Source of the DNA: Planctomycetota bacterium
GTDB taxonomy: Bacteria > Planctomycetota > Planctomycetia > Gemmatales > Gemmataceae
DNA: 7,301 nucleotides
NCBI GenBank assembly: GCA_018970845.1
Contig: JAGWVO010000180.1
Coordinates: 1-7,301 of the forward strand
Reading direction: 5' to 3'
Shown here: one piece after another, positions 6,474 through 7,301 of the stretch
Position numbering within the stretch: the stretch's first letter is position 1
Layout of the letters: each line of letters begins with the position of its first letter
The notes under the pieces: model-generated
What the model was told of the DNA's origin: nothing
Databases searched by the model: none
The model's input: only the letters and a program-made list of their open reading frames with translations
Made by a program: the position numbers and the translations under genes

Positions 6474-7240
6474 GAGGGAATATCCTTGAACTCGAGAATA
6501 ATGTTTTGGGTTCTCAACCCGCGAATCGCGGTCAGGGACAATACGGCGTCCGCTGCCAGATTCGCTGGAAAGTGATAGGTCACTTCAGCAAAATTGGATG
6601 ACTGGGAATCGATCGAAAAACCAACCGGACCTCGCTTGGTTACCCCCGCGATCGATTCCAAGCGATTCATGAATGCCCAGGATTGGAAACTTTCCAGGTC
6701 AACCGCCCCTGAATCAATTTCCGTCCTGACTGTCAATGAAAGGCGGTTCGCTTTCCTATCAGCCCTGGTCACAAGACATCTGAATTTGCCATCGCGTGCC
6801 AATTCCAGGGGGCCAAACTTGACTCGGTTCAGCAGGTCAATCACCCTTCCCATGGGAATGACAATCAATCCATCCATGACAACCGCCGTGGCTTCCAACT
6901 TGCATTTCCATGGCTTGGCAGGCACCCAGTCCGAGGGAACAGTCAGCACCCAATTGTGCCTGTTAGTCATTTCGGGAGGTATCATGGAACGCCCGATGTT
7001 GATTTCCAAATGGGGGTTACCCCGCTCCGAAAAACTCATGCGGGTGGGCGCGCTGGAAATAAGCACGGGAATTCGTTCCGTGGCCCAATCAAGTTGAACC
7101 TCAAACGACCTTTTGGTGGTTCCGGTGGCCAGGTCGCGGGCCGTCTTGAGCATGATCACCTTGCCAGCAACCCCTTCAGAGTTGGCTGTTGGCGTTTGCG
7201 CTGGAAACGCATGCAGGCAAATGAAAAAAATCGCTGTCAT
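6467..7240 (-). CDS. Secreted protein of unknown function, FEFKDIP-type C-terminus
   Basis: I do not recognise a characterised family for this 257-residue protein. Residues 1-14 (MTAIFFICLHAFPA) look like a short signal peptide with a cut near 14-19, but without the usual positive charge. The mature part is mostly predicted beta strand (for example RSFEVQLDW 44-52, RLSLTVRTEID 166-176, NIILEFKDIP 246-255), with a region around SFQSWAFMNRLESI (184-197). The strand-rich layout and the closing EFKDIP resemble secreted planctomycetal orphans that end in FEFKDIPLP-like tails; this is recalled similarity, not a search. The frame stays open upstream to the window edge, but no ATG, GTG or TTG precedes 7240, and no ribosome binding site is visible before the ATG, so the start is uncertain. 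It overlaps the methyltransferase start by 7 nt, which implies co-expression. Confidence 0.68.
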   Translation of the reverse strand: MTAIFFICLHAFPAQTPTANSEGVAGKVIMLKTARDLATGTTKRSFEVQLDWATERIPVLISSAPTRMSFSERGNPHLEINIGRSMIPPEMTNRHNWVLTVPSDWVPAKPWKCKLEATAVVMDGLIVIPMGRVIDLLNRVKFGPLELARDGKFRCLVTRADRKANRLSLTVRTEIDSGAVDLESFQSWAFMNRLESIAGVTKRGPVGFSIDSQSSNFAEVTYHFPANLAADAVLSLTAIRGLRTQNIILEFKDIPSW

Positions 7241-7271
7241 GGATTGAAGAATAGCACGGGAGAAACAGGAG

Positions 7272-7301
7272 TGCCCCGCCGGGGATGAGCCAGGCGGGGC
7301 A
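7272..7301. terminator. Perfect GC-rich hairpin at the window edge, possible terminator
   Basis: TGCCCCGCC (7272-7280) and GGCGGGGCA (7293-7301) are perfect inverted repeats of 9 bp around a 12-base loop. On the minus strand the hairpin is followed by CTCCTGTTTCTCC, only weakly T-rich, so it would be a poor intrinsic terminator for a gene entering from the right. The stem may continue past the edge. Its position just upstream of the secreted-protein gene fits an intergenic element. It could instead terminate a transcript on the plus strand or be a repeated intergenic palindrome. Confidence 0.5.

Noticed and set aside
6594..7097. A 167-codon plus-strand frame within the secreted orphan gene
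   Set aside because: The minus-strand frame has a signal peptide, beta-rich pattern and coupling to the methyltransferase. The plus frame has no domain or ribosome binding site that I can see.
1..7301. Defence system, mobile element, CRISPR array or toxin-antitoxin pair
   Set aside because: I looked for repeats with regular spacing, transposase or integrase motifs, terminal inverted repeats and small paired ORFs, and saw none. All the main frames are housekeeping, envelope or lineage-specific genes.

Overview
The window looks like a chromosomal segment from a planctomycete or close relative. The evidence is a 5' fragment of a secreted protein resembling the planctomycetal bacterial-Ig (BIG2) plus DUF1549/DUF1553 cytochrome-like family at the left edge, a diverged S46 serine peptidase, a bacterial ApgM-type phosphomutase, and a secreted orphan ending in the FEFKDIP-type tail I associate with planctomycetal secreted proteins. 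Base composition looks moderately GC-rich. I see no insertion sequence, phage gene, CRISPR array, tRNA or rRNA. The assignment rests on remembered family resemblance, not a search.

Left block, minus strand (about 1-3835): transcription runs right to left through an exported S46 dipeptidyl-peptidase, then, 30 bp later, an ApgM-family enzyme (phosphoglycerate mutase or proposed homoserine kinase), then, after a 129 bp gap, the start of the BIG2/DUF1549 protein, which leaves the window. The peptidase and ApgM genes could share a transcript. The third gene has its own good ribosome binding site and may be separate.

Centre, plus strand (about 3959-5724): a 123 bp divergent intergenic region separates the peptidase from a two-gene operon. 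The first gene is a membrane-anchored Cys-based (HCX5R) phosphatase with a GTG start. The second, 21 bp later, is a six-TM LptF/LptG-type permease with a TTG start. Both non-ATG starts have well-placed Shine-Dalgarno sites. A lipid or envelope phosphatase paired with a lipopolysaccharide-export permease is the most suggestive functional association here.

Right block, minus strand (about 5688-7301): a secreted protein of unknown function overlaps by 7 nt the start of a class I SAM-dependent methyltransferase, so the two are probably translationally coupled. The methyltransferase converges on the permease and the two coding tails overlap by 37 bp. A perfect 9-bp GC-rich hairpin ends exactly at the right edge.

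Most of the window is ordinary chromosomal content. The best leads are the phosphatase-permease pair, the S46 peptidase carrying the DPP11-type arginine, the unresolved ApgM/homoserine kinase identity, and the secreted orphan coupled to a methyltransferase.
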